DNA from: an uncultured Faecalibacterium sp.
GTDB taxonomy: Bacteria > Bacillota > Clostridia > Oscillospirales > Ruminococcaceae
Direction: 5' to 3'
DNA length: 64,000 nt
NCBI GenBank assembly: GCA_934513205.1
Contig: CAKSWU010000003.1
Coordinates: 62,001 to 126,000, forward strand
Position numbers and translations under genes: made by a program. Shown in pieces: positions 40,929-49,411 of the stretch (position 1 is its first letter; each line of letters begins with the position of its first letter). The notes under the pieces were generated by a model that was given only the letters and a program-made list of their open reading frames with translations, was not told the origin of the DNA and searched no databases.

Positions 40929-43730
40929 ATGATGAACTCGGTTGAAAAAGATTTGAAGAGCTACTTTGGCCTTGAGTATGGCGGAGAAGACGATACTCTG
41001 GAGCATTACGGCACCAAGCGTCATTCTGGTCGTTATCCGTGGGGTAGTGGTGAAACTCCGTATCAGCATTCTGGCGATTTCCTGTCTCGCGTCGAGAAAT
41101 ATAAGGCTGAAGGTATGTCTGAGGCCGAAATCTTGAAAGCTATCAATGATACGCTTCCGCCCGAATATCAGCTTGGTGCCACTGAGTTTCGTGTCGCTAA
41201 AACCAAAGCTGGACATGACCGTAAGGCTCAACAGTGGGATGATATCCAGAAGCTGAAGAAGGAAAACCCTAATATGGGGTGGACTGAAATCGGTCAAAAG
41301 CTTGGGCTTCCTGAATCCACTGTCCGCTCTATGTACAAGAACGGCGTTGGCACCAAGAAAGATCAGGCTGAAAAGATCGCCGAGACCCTGAAAAAAGAAG
41401 TTGACAAGAAGGGTATGGTCGATGTGTCTGAGGGTACAAATCTTACCCTTGGCGTATCAGAAGGTAAGATGGACGAGGCCATTTATATTCTTGAAGCAGA
41501 ACATGGCTACAAGCGTTATGGCGTTGGCATCAAGCAACCTACCAACTTTCGTCAGCAGACCAACATCACTGTTCTGGCAAAGCCTGAATACGATCAGAAT
41601 TATGCCTATAAGCATCAGGGCGACATTCAGTCTTTGGGTGACTATCATTCTGATGACGGCGGCAGTTCATTTCGTCAGCTGCAGCCTCCCTCAAGCTTAG
41701 ACTCGAAGCGTGTGGCAGTTCGTTACGGCGATGAAGGCGGTCTAGCAAAGGATGGTGTCATGGAGATTCGTCGTGGCGTTCCTGATTTGGATCTTGGCAA
41801 CTCCCATTATGCTCAGGTCCGTATCATGGTAGATAACAGCCATTATCTGAAGGGCATGGCCATGTATTCGGACAATATGCCGGATGGTGCTGATATTGTG
41901 TTCAACACGAACAAGCCTTCTGGCACACCTAAGATGAAAGTGTTCAAAGAGATCAAGAACGATCCGGGCAATCCATTTGGCGCTGCCATTACTGCGGAAG
42001 GCCAGAGCACCTACATCGGAAAAGATGGCAAAGAGCATCTTTCTCCCATCAATAAGTTGAAATGGGAAGGTGACTGGGATGATATGTCCAAGAGCGTTTC
42101 ATCTCAGTTTCTTTCCAAGCAGCCTCTGCCGCTGATTAAGAAGCAGCTTGATCTTACCATGGCCGATTACAAGGCCGAGTATGATGAGATCAGGCACTAC
42201 ACGAACCCGACCGTCAAGAAAAAGATGCTGATGGACTTTGCTGAGAAATGTGATGGCACGTCAATGACGCTGAAGGCATCCGCATTTCCTGGTCAGGCAA
42301 CCAAAGTCATTCTGCCTTTGGACAAAATCAAGGAGACAGAAGCTTATTGTCCTACATATGAGAATGGAACCAAGCTTGCACTGGTTCGATATCCTCATGC
42401 GGGTACGTTCGAGATCCCTATTGTTACTGTTAACAATAAGAACACCAGTGGCAAGGCTAACCTCGGCAATGTCAAGGATGCAATTGGTATCAGTTCCAAG
42501 GTTGCCGAACGTTTGTCCGGTGCCGATTTCGATGGTGATACTGTCATGGCGATTCCTATGAGCGACAAGGTACGCATCAACTCGACCGATCCGCTGCCTG
42601 GTCTGAAAGGCTTTGATCCCAAGACTTCTTACGCTGTTCCGGAAGGCAATCCGAACAACGTGCGGCTGATGAAGAAGGATGAGAAACAGAAAGAGATGGG
42701 CATCATCTCGAACCTCATCACTGACATGACGCTTCGTGGAGCACCACCTGAAGATCTGGAACGAGCAGTGCGCCATTCGATGGTTGTCATCGATGCCGAG
42801 AAGCACAAGCTTGACTATAAGCGCTCTGAGAAAGAGAACGGCATCCAGGAGCTGAAGCGTAAGTATCAGATTAGAACGCTTACAGATGCAGATGGTAACA
42901 CCTACGAAAAGTATGGTGGTGCATCCACACTGCTTTCCCGTCGTAAGCAGACGATCCGCATCCCTGAACGTCGTGGCAGTGTCCACATTGACAAGGAGAC
43001 CGGCAAACCTATTTATAAGGAAAGTGGCCGTGTCTATAAAGACAAACAGGGTAAGGAGCATAAGGCAGAAACCGAGGTTAGTCTGATTTCGGTAACAGAT
43101 GATGCGCGCACACTTATGTCCTCGAAGTCTGGAACCGCACAGGAAGTGTTGTATGCAAACTTTTCTAACTCGCTGAAGGCCCTGGCCAACAAGGCTCGCA
43201 AGGAATCTGTCAACATGAAGGGAATCCAGCGTGACCCGGCAGCGGCCAAGGAGTATGCAGCTGAAGTGGCATCCCTGAACGAGAAGTATCAGGCAGTCCT
43301 AGCCAATAAACCGAAGGAACGCCGTGCCATGATTATCGCGAACTCTAAGATCAAGGCAATAGTCGAAGCTCGTGGTCTGGATTACAACAATAAGGATGAT
43401 AAGAAAGAGATTAAGAAGATTTCTAGCGTCGAAATGCAGCGTGCTCGTGAGCAAGTCGGCGCTAATAGCAGTAGGACCAAGATTGTCTTCAGTGACCGTG
43501 AATGGGAAGCTGTTCAGAAGCATGCAATTTCTGATTCCTTGCTGACAAAGTTCTTGAATTCTTCTGATTCAACCGAAATTGTCAAGCGCGCAATGCCGAA
43601 ATCGACTACAAAGCTTTCGCCTGCTAAATTGGCAAAAGCCAAAGCGATGCTTGCCATATATACGTATGATCAGATTGCGGAAGCCCTTAATGTTCCGAAG
43701 TCTACGATTTACGATGCATTGAATAAATAA
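40929..43730 (+). CDS. Putative single-chain DPBB RNA polymerase (YonO/crAss-like)
   Basis: 933 residues. ERLSGADFDGDTVMAIP carries DFDGD at 533-537, matching the metal-binding NADFDGD loop of the RNAP beta-prime barrel and the DxDGD of single-chain YonO/crAss-type polymerases. Upstream KATKVILPLD-like and YPHAGTFEIP segments sit where the other barrel is expected. The N-terminus has HYGTKRHSGRYPWGSG, a tag I know from phage virion or head-region proteins (compare the gene at 53366), and an HTH near 110-135 (MGWTEIGQKLGLPESTV). A second HTH closes the protein (YDQIAEALNVPKSTIYDAL). Activity is inferred from the motif. Confidence 0.65.
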   Translation: MMNSVEKDLKSYFGLEYGGEDDTLEHYGTKRHSGRYPWGSGETPYQHSGDFLSRVEKYKAEGMSEAEILKAINDTLPPEYQLGATEFRVAKTKAGHDRKAQQWDDIQKLKKENPNMGWTEIGQKLGLPESTVRSMYKNGVGTKKDQAEKIAETLKKEVDKKGMVDVSEGTNLTLGVSEGKMDEAIYILEAEHGYKRYGVGIKQPTNFRQQTNITVLAKPEYDQNYAYKHQGDIQSLGDYHSDDGGSSFRQLQPPSSLDSKRVAVRYGDEGGLAKDGVMEIRRGVPDLDLGNSHYAQVRIMVDNSHYLKGMAMYSDNMPDGADIVFNTNKPSGTPKMKVFKEIKNDPGNPFGAAITAEGQSTYIGKDGKEHLSPINKLKWEGDWDDMSKSVSSQFLSKQPLPLIKKQLDLTMADYKAEYDEIRHYTNPTVKKKMLMDFAEKCDGTSMTLKASAFPGQATKVILPLDKIKETEAYCPTYENGTKLALVRYPHAGTFEIPIVTVNNKNTSGKANLGNVKDAIGISSKVAERLSGADFDGDTVMAIPMSDKVRINSTDPLPGLKGFDPKTSYAVPEGNPNNVRLMKKDEKQKEMGIISNLITDMTLRGAPPEDLERAVRHSMVVIDAEKHKLDYKRSEKENGIQELKRKYQIRTLTDADGNTYEKYGGASTLLSRRKQTIRIPERRGSVHIDKETGKPIYKESGRVYKDKQGKEHKAETEVSLISVTDDARTLMSSKSGTAQEVLYANFSNSLKALANKARKESVNMKGIQRDPAAAKEYAAEVASLNEKYQAVLANKPKERRAMIIANSKIKAIVEARGLDYNNKDDKKEIKKISSVEMQRAREQVGANSSRTKIVFSDREWEAVQKHAISDSLLTKFLNSSDSTEIVKRAMPKSTTKLSPAKLAKAKAMLAIYTYDQIAEALNVPKSTIYDALNK

Positions 43731-43751
43731 GAACAAAAGGAAGCGAGAAAT

Positions 43752-44021
43752 ATGGTTCGTTGTTTTCTTACTACGGTTGACAATCCTTACGATCCGCATG
43801 ACCAGTTCGATCAGTGGTATCGTTTTGACTGTGACCATGGCCACAATTCCTGCGGCATCCTTGCGCGGCTCGCATACACGTCCGACCAGCTGTCTGATAA
43901 TGAAAATGCTTACGAAATTGAGCAGGCAATCGATCAGATCGTCATGGCTGATCCGTTAAACCTGTACCGGAAGGTCAAAAAGACCCTTCCCGACCCCGAA
44001 ACTGGCACAAACGCTGCTTAA
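43752..44021 (+). CDS. Small acidic phage protein
   Basis: 89 residues after GGAAGCGAGAAAT. FDQWYRFDCDHGHNSC is characteristic of a short protein often next to the large DFDGD protein in Firmicute phages. Function unknown. Confidence 0.6.
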   Translation: MVRCFLTTVDNPYDPHDQFDQWYRFDCDHGHNSCGILARLAYTSDQLSDNENAYEIEQAIDQIVMADPLNLYRKVKKTLPDPETGTNAA

Positions 44022-44036
44022 ACTGACGTTTAGACA

Positions 44037-44071
44037 GGGGGGGAGGGGTCCAAAAAATCCACCCCCTCCCT
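44037..44071 (+). terminator. G-rich hairpin ending the early module
   Basis: GGGAGGGGT pairs with ACCCCCTCCC (one bulge) around CCAAAAAATCC. There is no T-tract, so it may be a Rho-independent-like stop, a pause or a protein site. Confidence 0.45.
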
Positions 44072-44187
44072 AAATCGCGCCGGTCATTGATATTTCCCCG
44101 GGGGTAAAATTGATATTTGGGCTTTGGGATGTAGACCAGGGCCTGAATACATATCCGAGTCTCTGATTTGCCTGTAACGCGGATCAG

Positions 44188-44342
44188 GGGCTTTTGCAAG
44201 GGCTTATGAGATAGCGGTTTCCTCCGATGATGGGTTTGCGCGAATCCTCCTTTTGACCTCCATAACTTCTCCTTTCAATGCTTTGCAGGCATCTCTTTAT
44301 GGATATTCTGATAACAGCTCTCATAAGCCCTTGCAAAAGCCC
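44188..44342. repeat. Perfect 24-bp inverted repeat upstream of the packaging module
   Basis: Left arm starts GGGCTTTTGCAAGGG (44188-44211); right arm ends CCCTTGCAAAAGCCC (44319-44342); 107-bp spacer. Two TTGATATTT words lie just left of it and one GATATT inside. No gene in 44022-44436. Candidates: invertible promoter, packaging site, or a large RNA stem. Confidence 0.75.
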
Positions 44343-44436
44343 TTAAACCCTCAACAAAATAGCGTAAAAAAACACTCTAGGAAGCGAACGACAGATTCAA
44401 AAGTAGTCAAGATTGTTGAGAAAGGAATGAAAACCC

Positions 44437-44781
44437 ATGAAGACAAAGAAGGTCTCATCTGGCGATGATGTCGGAATGCGACCGGCGTTGTCTCCAGAGG
44501 CACGAGAAAACCAAATGATATCTCTGGCTGTCGACCTGGTGGAAAAACGACTGCGAGAGGGTACTGCGTCCAGTGCGGAAACAACATATTACCTGCGACT
44601 GTCAGGTAGTAAGGCACGGCTGGAGAAAGAAAAGCTGGAGGAGGAGAACAAACTTCTGCGCGCCAAGACGGAGGCACTGCAGGCGGCAAAGAACACCGAA
44701 GAGATGTACGCCGAAGCCATCAAGGCCATGCGCATCTACAACGGACAGGACGAAGGCGAGGAAGAGGATGGCGAATATTAA
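44437..44781 (+). CDS. Terminase small subunit-like / packaging accessory protein
   Basis: 114 residues. RLEKEKLEEENKLLRAKTEAL coiled coil followed by EEMYAEAIKAMRIY is a pattern of small proteins at the head of Firmicute packaging operons. No clear HTH, so small terminase is a possibility only. Confidence 0.45.
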   Translation: MKTKKVSSGDDVGMRPALSPEARENQMISLAVDLVEKRLREGTASSAETTYYLRLSGSKARLEKEKLEEENKLLRAKTEALQAAKNTEEMYAEAIKAMRIYNGQDEGEEEDGEY

Positions 44782-44947
44782 CTGGTATGCAGCGACCATG
44801 ATCTTCTCCATTGTCGGGTTGGTATTTTGTCTGCTGGCAATGATGACAGATGACAGCGAGCCTTGGAACAACCTGCATTTTGTGTGGTACTTTGCACTGA
44901 TGGGCGTCGTTATTCTGGAGATGGGCGCCATCGTGTATCTGGCGTGA
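44768..44947 (+). CDS. 59-residue two-TM protein
   Basis: Overlaps the previous 3' end by 14 bp. TM helices MIFSIVGLVFCLLAMM and FVWYFALMGVVILEMGAIVY. Too early in the operon to be called a holin with confidence. Confidence 0.5.
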   Translation: MANINWYAATMIFSIVGLVFCLLAMMTDDSEPWNNLHFVWYFALMGVVILEMGAIVYLA

Positions 44948-44958
44948 AGGAGTAAGCA

Positions 44959-45408
44959 ATGGAACGGAAAAGCTACTCGGAGCTGATGCGGTATGCAGAG
45001 TTCGACGACCGGTTCCATTACCTGCAGCTGCACGGCACAGTGGGGTATGACACCTTTGGGTTTGACCGGTACCTAAATCAGGATTTTTACCAGTTGAGAG
45101 AATGGCGTGCCTTCCGGGACAAGATCATAGTGCGGGATATGGGCTGCGATCTGGCACACCCGGAGCACGAGATCACGGACTGGGTGATACGAAACGGAAA
45201 GCCCATTCGGCCGCGCATTATTATCCACCACCTGAACCCGCTGACGAAGGAAGACGTGTTGGGGCACACGGACGCACTACTGGACCCGGAAAACGTGATC
45301 TGCGTGAGCGATCGCACTCACAAAGCCATCCACTACGGAGATGACACGATCTTAAAGCCTGCATTTGCAGAGAGACGCCCGGGCGACACTTGCCTTTGGA
45401 GGAAATAA
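44959..45408 (+). CDS. HNH endonuclease
   Basis: 149 residues. IIIHHLNPLT plus a downstream NVICVSDRTHKAIHYG make the HNH fold (HH...N...H). In HK97-type phages such HNH proteins sit near terminase and help DNA cleavage at packaging. RBS AAGGAGTAAGCA. Confidence 0.85.
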   Translation: MERKSYSELMRYAEFDDRFHYLQLHGTVGYDTFGFDRYLNQDFYQLREWRAFRDKIIVRDMGCDLAHPEHEITDWVIRNGKPIRPRIIIHHLNPLTKEDVLGHTDALLDPENVICVSDRTHKAIHYGDDTILKPAFAERRPGDTCLWRK

Positions 45409-45409
45409 G

Positions 45410-45610
45410 ATGTATCCGGTACGAAAATTCAATGTTGCGGAAGCAGCATACAGCACGAACCTGCGGCTGAAGATGCAGGAGGCAGAACACATGGTGCGGT
45501 GTATTGCACCGAGCCGTGAGCGCAGTCTGGCGCTGACGAAGTTGGATGAGGCATTGTTTTGGGCAAATGCAGCCATTGCAGCCGAAGGTGTAATGGATCA
45601 CGAGGAATAA
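45410..45610 (+). CDS. Acb2/Tad1-like anti-defence protein (cyclic nucleotide sponge)
   Basis: 66 residues, starting 2 bases after the HNH stop with RBS TTGGAGGAAATAAG. MVRCIAPSRERSLALTKLDE then ALFWANAAIA is the helical-hairpin signature of Acb2/Tad1 proteins, which bind cyclic nucleotide signals and block CBASS or Thoeris immunity. Length fits Acb2. Target molecules cannot be read from sequence. Confidence 0.75.
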   Translation: MYPVRKFNVAEAAYSTNLRLKMQEAEHMVRCIAPSRERSLALTKLDEALFWANAAIAAEGVMDHEE

Positions 45611-45686
45611 AAGAAAAACAATGATCCTTATAGTGAAGTGGTAAAAGAAAAGCCGATGATTGCTGGGAACAACCATCGACGATGTA

Positions 45687-46286
45687 TTAGCATTGGGGCA
45701 CTGAAATTTTTGGAAAGAACTCACGCACGGCTTCGTCAGCAATCCACTGGGTAATGGATGCATCGATTTGAGCCAACAATGCATCGCGGGAAGAATCAGC
45801 AATTTGGGTGAGACTGAAGGCCGATTTACTTCCATTTTTGGAAATCAAGGGTGAACCGGTGATGCGGTTCGACTTTTTCAAAGATGCATTCGGAATGTTA
45901 CGAATTCCCTTTTGCGAGAAACCTGCAAAAACGGTGTAAACCAGTTTGTACAGGCAACTTCCGATTTGTGCTTTTCTTTGAGCACGCAGCAATGCTGCTT
46001 TTACCATTTCGCTATAAGGATCATTGTTTGCTATCATGGCAAGGCTAACGACCATCATCAGTTGACGACATTCCACATTTTGTCGGTCTTTCGTGCTGAG
46101 ATACTTAATTTCTTCTATGCGAGTCTTAATCAACACATCAGCTGCAGCAATAGAGCTCGGATAATGCAATAGGGCATCGTTAGCTTGACGGCGACAGGCA
46201 AATATAACCATTCTGACCGTTGAAAATTTGGCGATAAGTAGTATCGCACTGTACGCGAACTTTCGACTGTTCAACACATACAGCAT
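45687..46286 (-). CDS. Unknown minus-strand phage gene
   Basis: 199 residues, RBS AAAGGAGGGG. Ala/Lys/Ser-rich and helical; no motif recognised. Points against all neighbours and follows the anti-defence gene, so behaves like a moron with its own promoter in 46287-46375. More AT-rich than the flanking late genes. Confidence 0.55.
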   Translation of the reverse strand: MLYVLNSRKFAYSAILLIAKFSTVRMVIFACRRQANDALLHYPSSIAAADVLIKTRIEEIKYLSTKDRQNVECRQLMMVVSLAMIANNDPYSEMVKAALLRAQRKAQIGSCLYKLVYTVFAGFSQKGIRNIPNASLKKSNRITGSPLISKNGSKSAFSLTQIADSSRDALLAQIDASITQWIADEAVREFFPKISVPQC

Positions 46287-46375
46287 TCATTAAACACCCC
46301 TCCTTTATTTTGGGAGAAAAGTATAGCATGAATGCAGATGGATGTCAAACGAGTTATAGGAAAGGAAAATTTAAA

Positions 46376-46717
46376 ATGGACAGTATCCTGACCTCAGTGA
46401 AGAAGCTGCTCGGCCTGACCGAGGAGTACACGGCCTTTGATGCCGACCTCATCATGCACATCAACAGTGTGCTTATGATCCTGAACCAGATGGGCGTGGG
46501 GCCGGAAAAGCCCTTTTCCATCAGCGATGCGACCGCGACGTGGAGCGAGTTCTGCCAGCAAAGGGCAGACATTGAGGCGGTGAAGAGCTATGTGGCACTG
46601 AAGGTGAAGCTGCTGTTCGACCCGCCGCAGAGCTCCAGCACGATGGAAGCAACGAAGAACCTTACGGCTGAACTGGAATGGCGGCTGTATGCAGCGTGCG
46701 ACAAGGAGGGATCGTAA
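46376..46717 (+). CDS. Connector-like conserved phage protein
   Basis: 113 residues. LTSVKKLLGLTEEYTAFDAD and HINSVLMILNQMGVGP form a signature I recall from many Firmicute phages, usually listed as gp6-like head-tail connector or unknown. Its place before tail-fibre genes argues for a tail-tip role. RBS AAAGGAAAATTTAAA. Confidence 0.55.
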   Translation: MDSILTSVKKLLGLTEEYTAFDADLIMHINSVLMILNQMGVGPEKPFSISDATATWSEFCQQRADIEAVKSYVALKVKLLFDPPQSSSTMEATKNLTAELEWRLYAACDKEGS

Positions 46718-47019
46718 TGCGGAAACTGACCTTTGCGGTGACCGGGCAAAAGCTCTCCAAGGAGGGCGATTTTTCCGGGATCACGGCAGGAAGCAAGGGG
46801 TATTTGTACTGCAAGGTGAAAACCACCGATCCGGACTGGATGCGTGCCAAGAAGGTACTGCTGTTTGACGAGGAGTACGCCGTGGCTGTGGGCGCGGACG
46901 GAGAATCCGCTGTGCCTGACGAGGTGACAGACGGCAGAAGCTTTAAGCTGCGGCTGATCGGTCAGTGCGGCAGGACCCGGATGATGACAAACCCGATATT
47001 GATCGAGCAGGTGAAATGA
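46717..47019 (+). CDS. Small beta-rich tail-associated protein
   Basis: 100 residues, one-base overlap, RBS AAGGAGGGATCGTA. Beta pattern with MRAKKVLLFD and KLRLIGQCG. Resembles receptor-binding accessory folds; unassigned. Confidence 0.5.
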   Translation: MRKLTFAVTGQKLSKEGDFSGITAGSKGYLYCKVKTTDPDWMRAKKVLLFDEEYAVAVGADGESAVPDEVTDGRSFKLRLIGQCGRTRMMTNPILIEQVK

Positions 47020-48215
47020 TGGCAAGTTTGGATGAAGTGTTCTCCTCCATGCCGGACATGGGCGGGGAAGAAGATGGCGCTCTCGATTTTCTGATCGACG
47101 AAGATCTGCGCATTATCGCCGTTCCGGAGCGTGGTGTGGTCCTTGGTGTAGAAGGGGATAAGGATGTGAACCGGGTGCGGTTCCGGATGAACCGTTTTTA
47201 CAAGGGGTCAGATCTATCGGAATTTCAGATCCGGATCAATTACCAGAACGCTGATGGAGACCGAAATTATTTTACCGTGACGGAAAAGACCGTGGATGCG
47301 GACCATTTTAGTTTCATCTGGATGGTCGCGGCGGACGCAGTAGCGACGAAGGGCATTGTGCTGTTTGTGGTGAACTGTTTTACGGCGGACGACAGCGGCA
47401 TTGTGCAGAAGGCCTACCACACAACACTTGGGACCGCTTCGGCACTGGAAGGTCTGGAAGTGGATGTGGAAGGAAACGCTCCGCAGATCGTCGATTTTAT
47501 GGGTCAGTTGAAAAACGACCTTCGGATCTATGTCGGCACACTGGTGACGGACACAGAAAAATTCGCAGCCGCAGCAGCAAACAGCGCCAGAGCGGCAGCA
47601 ACGTCTGAGAAGAACGCAAAGACCTTTGCAGAGAATGCTGCATCCAGTGCCGGTAAAGCGGTAAAAGATGCCGCAGCGCTGTTGAAGGGCTACGCCGACA
47701 GTGCGCTTGAAAGCAAGGAAGCCGCCGCAGCCAGTCAGACCGCCGCGAAAGCGTCCGAAACGGAGTCCGCCAAGAACCTGCAAGGCACCAAAGAATATTT
47801 CGAGCAGGTGCGCACCATCACCATTGGTGCACAGGGATGGTATGCCACGCCGGAAGCCCTCAAGACGGCTGTACCGGTGGGCGAAAACGGCTGGTGGGCA
47901 GTGGTCGGTGCGACTGATACCATTTGGACGTGGGACAGCGACACGGGCACGTGGAAGGACAGCGTACAGAAGGCCGACCTGTCCGACTACTATACCCGCT
48001 CACAGACCGACCAAAAGCTGTCCGAAAAGCTGTCGAACCGCCCCGCCACTGCCAGCACGCTGGGCGGCGTGAAGGTGGGCGGCGGTCTGAGCGTGACGGC
48101 AGACGGCACGCTGAGCGTGACCAGCGTCGGCGGGTTCAGCATCAGGGCGCAAACGACCGACCCCGGCGTGGGCAGTCCCCTTCCCACCGGCACCATCCTG
48201 CTGGTGTACAAATAA
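47016..48215 (+). CDS. Tail fibre / baseplate upper protein-like
   Basis: 399 residues. Residues ~40-140 resemble a BppU-type N-terminal domain (VNRVRFRMNRFYKGSDLSEF, DHFSFIWMV). Then an Ala/Ser/Lys coiled coil (~195-265), a carbohydrate-binding-like WYATPEALKTAVPVGENGWW segment and a Gly-rich shaft end (STLGGVKVGGGLSVTADGTL). Trimeric tail fibre likely. Confidence 0.7.
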   Translation: MMASLDEVFSSMPDMGGEEDGALDFLIDEDLRIIAVPERGVVLGVEGDKDVNRVRFRMNRFYKGSDLSEFQIRINYQNADGDRNYFTVTEKTVDADHFSFIWMVAADAVATKGIVLFVVNCFTADDSGIVQKAYHTTLGTASALEGLEVDVEGNAPQIVDFMGQLKNDLRIYVGTLVTDTEKFAAAAANSARAAATSEKNAKTFAENAASSAGKAVKDAAALLKGYADSALESKEAAAASQTAAKASETESAKNLQGTKEYFEQVRTITIGAQGWYATPEALKTAVPVGENGWWAVVGATDTIWTWDSDTGTWKDSVQKADLSDYYTRSQTDQKLSEKLSNRPATASTLGGVKVGGGLSVTADGTLSVTSVGGFSIRAQTTDPGVGSPLPTGTILLVYK

Positions 48216-48230
48216 GGAGGTGGTGGGCGC

Positions 48231-49022
48231 ATGAGCGTATATCTCGGTATCGGGGACGCCGCGCACACAATGTCCAAGCGCTATGTGGGCATTGATGATC
48301 AGGCCAGACAAGTGTGGAAGATGTATGTCGGCGTAGATGAACAAGCTTGGCTCGTCTACCAGAGCGGCAGCCCCATAGGCAATCTGGCGGTGGGTAAGAC
48401 CGTCAAAATCGCCGTGGGCGGCAAGGACCATGACTGGCTTGTGGTGCATCAGGGGCTGCCGGGCAGTATGTATGATGCAAGCTGCTATGGCGCATGGCTG
48501 GTACTCAAGAATATCTACACAACCAGTAAGTTTGGCGTATATAACTCCTATAAAGATTCCACAATCCATTCCTATCTGAACAGTACCTTTTATAACCTGA
48601 TTGATTCCAACATCCGTGCTGCCATCAAGCAGGTCAAGATTCCGTACCAGAACGGCCGCGGCAACAATGGAAGCCTTGCCACCGGTGCGAATGGTCTTTC
48701 CGTCAAAGTATTCCTGCTATCCGGCTATGAAGTTGGCTTGACGACCAGTGACAACAGCTTTTTCCCGAAAGATGGTGCAAAGCTGAAATACTTTGGAAGC
48801 AGCTCTGGCGGAAACAGTAGTCGTGTCGCCTACACTGGTACCGTCCCTGCCGGATGGTGGTTGCGCTCTCCCGGCACCGCTTCCAGTTTCAACTTCTGGT
48901 ATGTCCAAGCGGATGGTAACTACGGCTACAATAGTTGTTCCGGATACGAAGGCGGCATCCGCCCCTGCATGATTTTACCGCAGGACACGCTGGTGGACGA
49001 AACGGGGCGCGTGATCGCGTGA
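48231..49022 (+). CDS. Tail-tip protein with DUF6273/C-type-lectin-like domain
   Basis: 263 residues, RBS AATAAGGAGGTGG. N-terminal repeats (KRYVGIDDQARQVWKMYVGV), then a DUF6273-like domain closing with WWLRSPG...GGIRPCMILP. The stretch between is rich in Asn, Tyr and Ser (near codons at 48880-48950), the make-up of diversity-generating variable regions. No reverse transcriptase is seen in the window. Likely a receptor-binding tip. Confidence 0.7.
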   Translation: MSVYLGIGDAAHTMSKRYVGIDDQARQVWKMYVGVDEQAWLVYQSGSPIGNLAVGKTVKIAVGGKDHDWLVVHQGLPGSMYDASCYGAWLVLKNIYTTSKFGVYNSYKDSTIHSYLNSTFYNLIDSNIRAAIKQVKIPYQNGRGNNGSLATGANGLSVKVFLLSGYEVGLTTSDNSFFPKDGAKLKYFGSSSGGNSSRVAYTGTVPAGWWLRSPGTASSFNFWYVQADGNYGYNSCSGYEGGIRPCMILPQDTLVDETGRVIA

Positions 49023-49050
49023 GCCGGAAGACCGGAGAAAGGAGAGGAAA

Positions 49051-49389
49051 ATGGACAACGATATCAAACCCGGTTATGCCGTACAAGCGTCAGAAGCCGA
49101 TTACGCCGCCCTTGCGCGGGTCGTGAGCGAGCACAACGCAGCAGCCGTCACCGGCGAGCGTTACTGGGGCATCGAACTGTACGACGGAAGCTACACGGTG
49201 TACGCAGCGGGCACTGTGCCGCCACCGCCGACTGCGGAAGAGCTGGCCCAGCGCGAAAAAGAGCAGCAGGAAGCCCAGCAGCGGCAGGAAGCGCTGGACA
49301 AGCTGCCCCAGACGCTGGACACGCTGCAAAAAGAAAACGCGATGCTGCGGCAGTGCTTGCTGGAAATGAGCGAGACTGTCTATGCGTAA
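49051..49389 (+). CDS. Coiled-coil phage protein near tail-fibre genes
   Basis: 112 residues, RBS GAAAGGAGAGGAAA. N-terminal globular half, then a Gln/Glu coil (EELAQREKEQQEAQQRQEAL). Typical of short proteins after tail fibres. Confidence 0.55.
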   Translation: MDNDIKPGYAVQASEADYAALARVVSEHNAAAVTGERYWGIELYDGSYTVYAAGTVPPPPTAEELAQREKEQQEAQQRQEALDKLPQTLDTLQKENAMLRQCLLEMSETVYA

Positions 49390-49411
49390 AATTACAAAAG
49401 GAATCGAAAGG

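Noticed and set aside
44768..44947. Holin
   Set aside because: Two TM helices alone are not enough; it sits at the start of the packaging module with no endolysin nearby.
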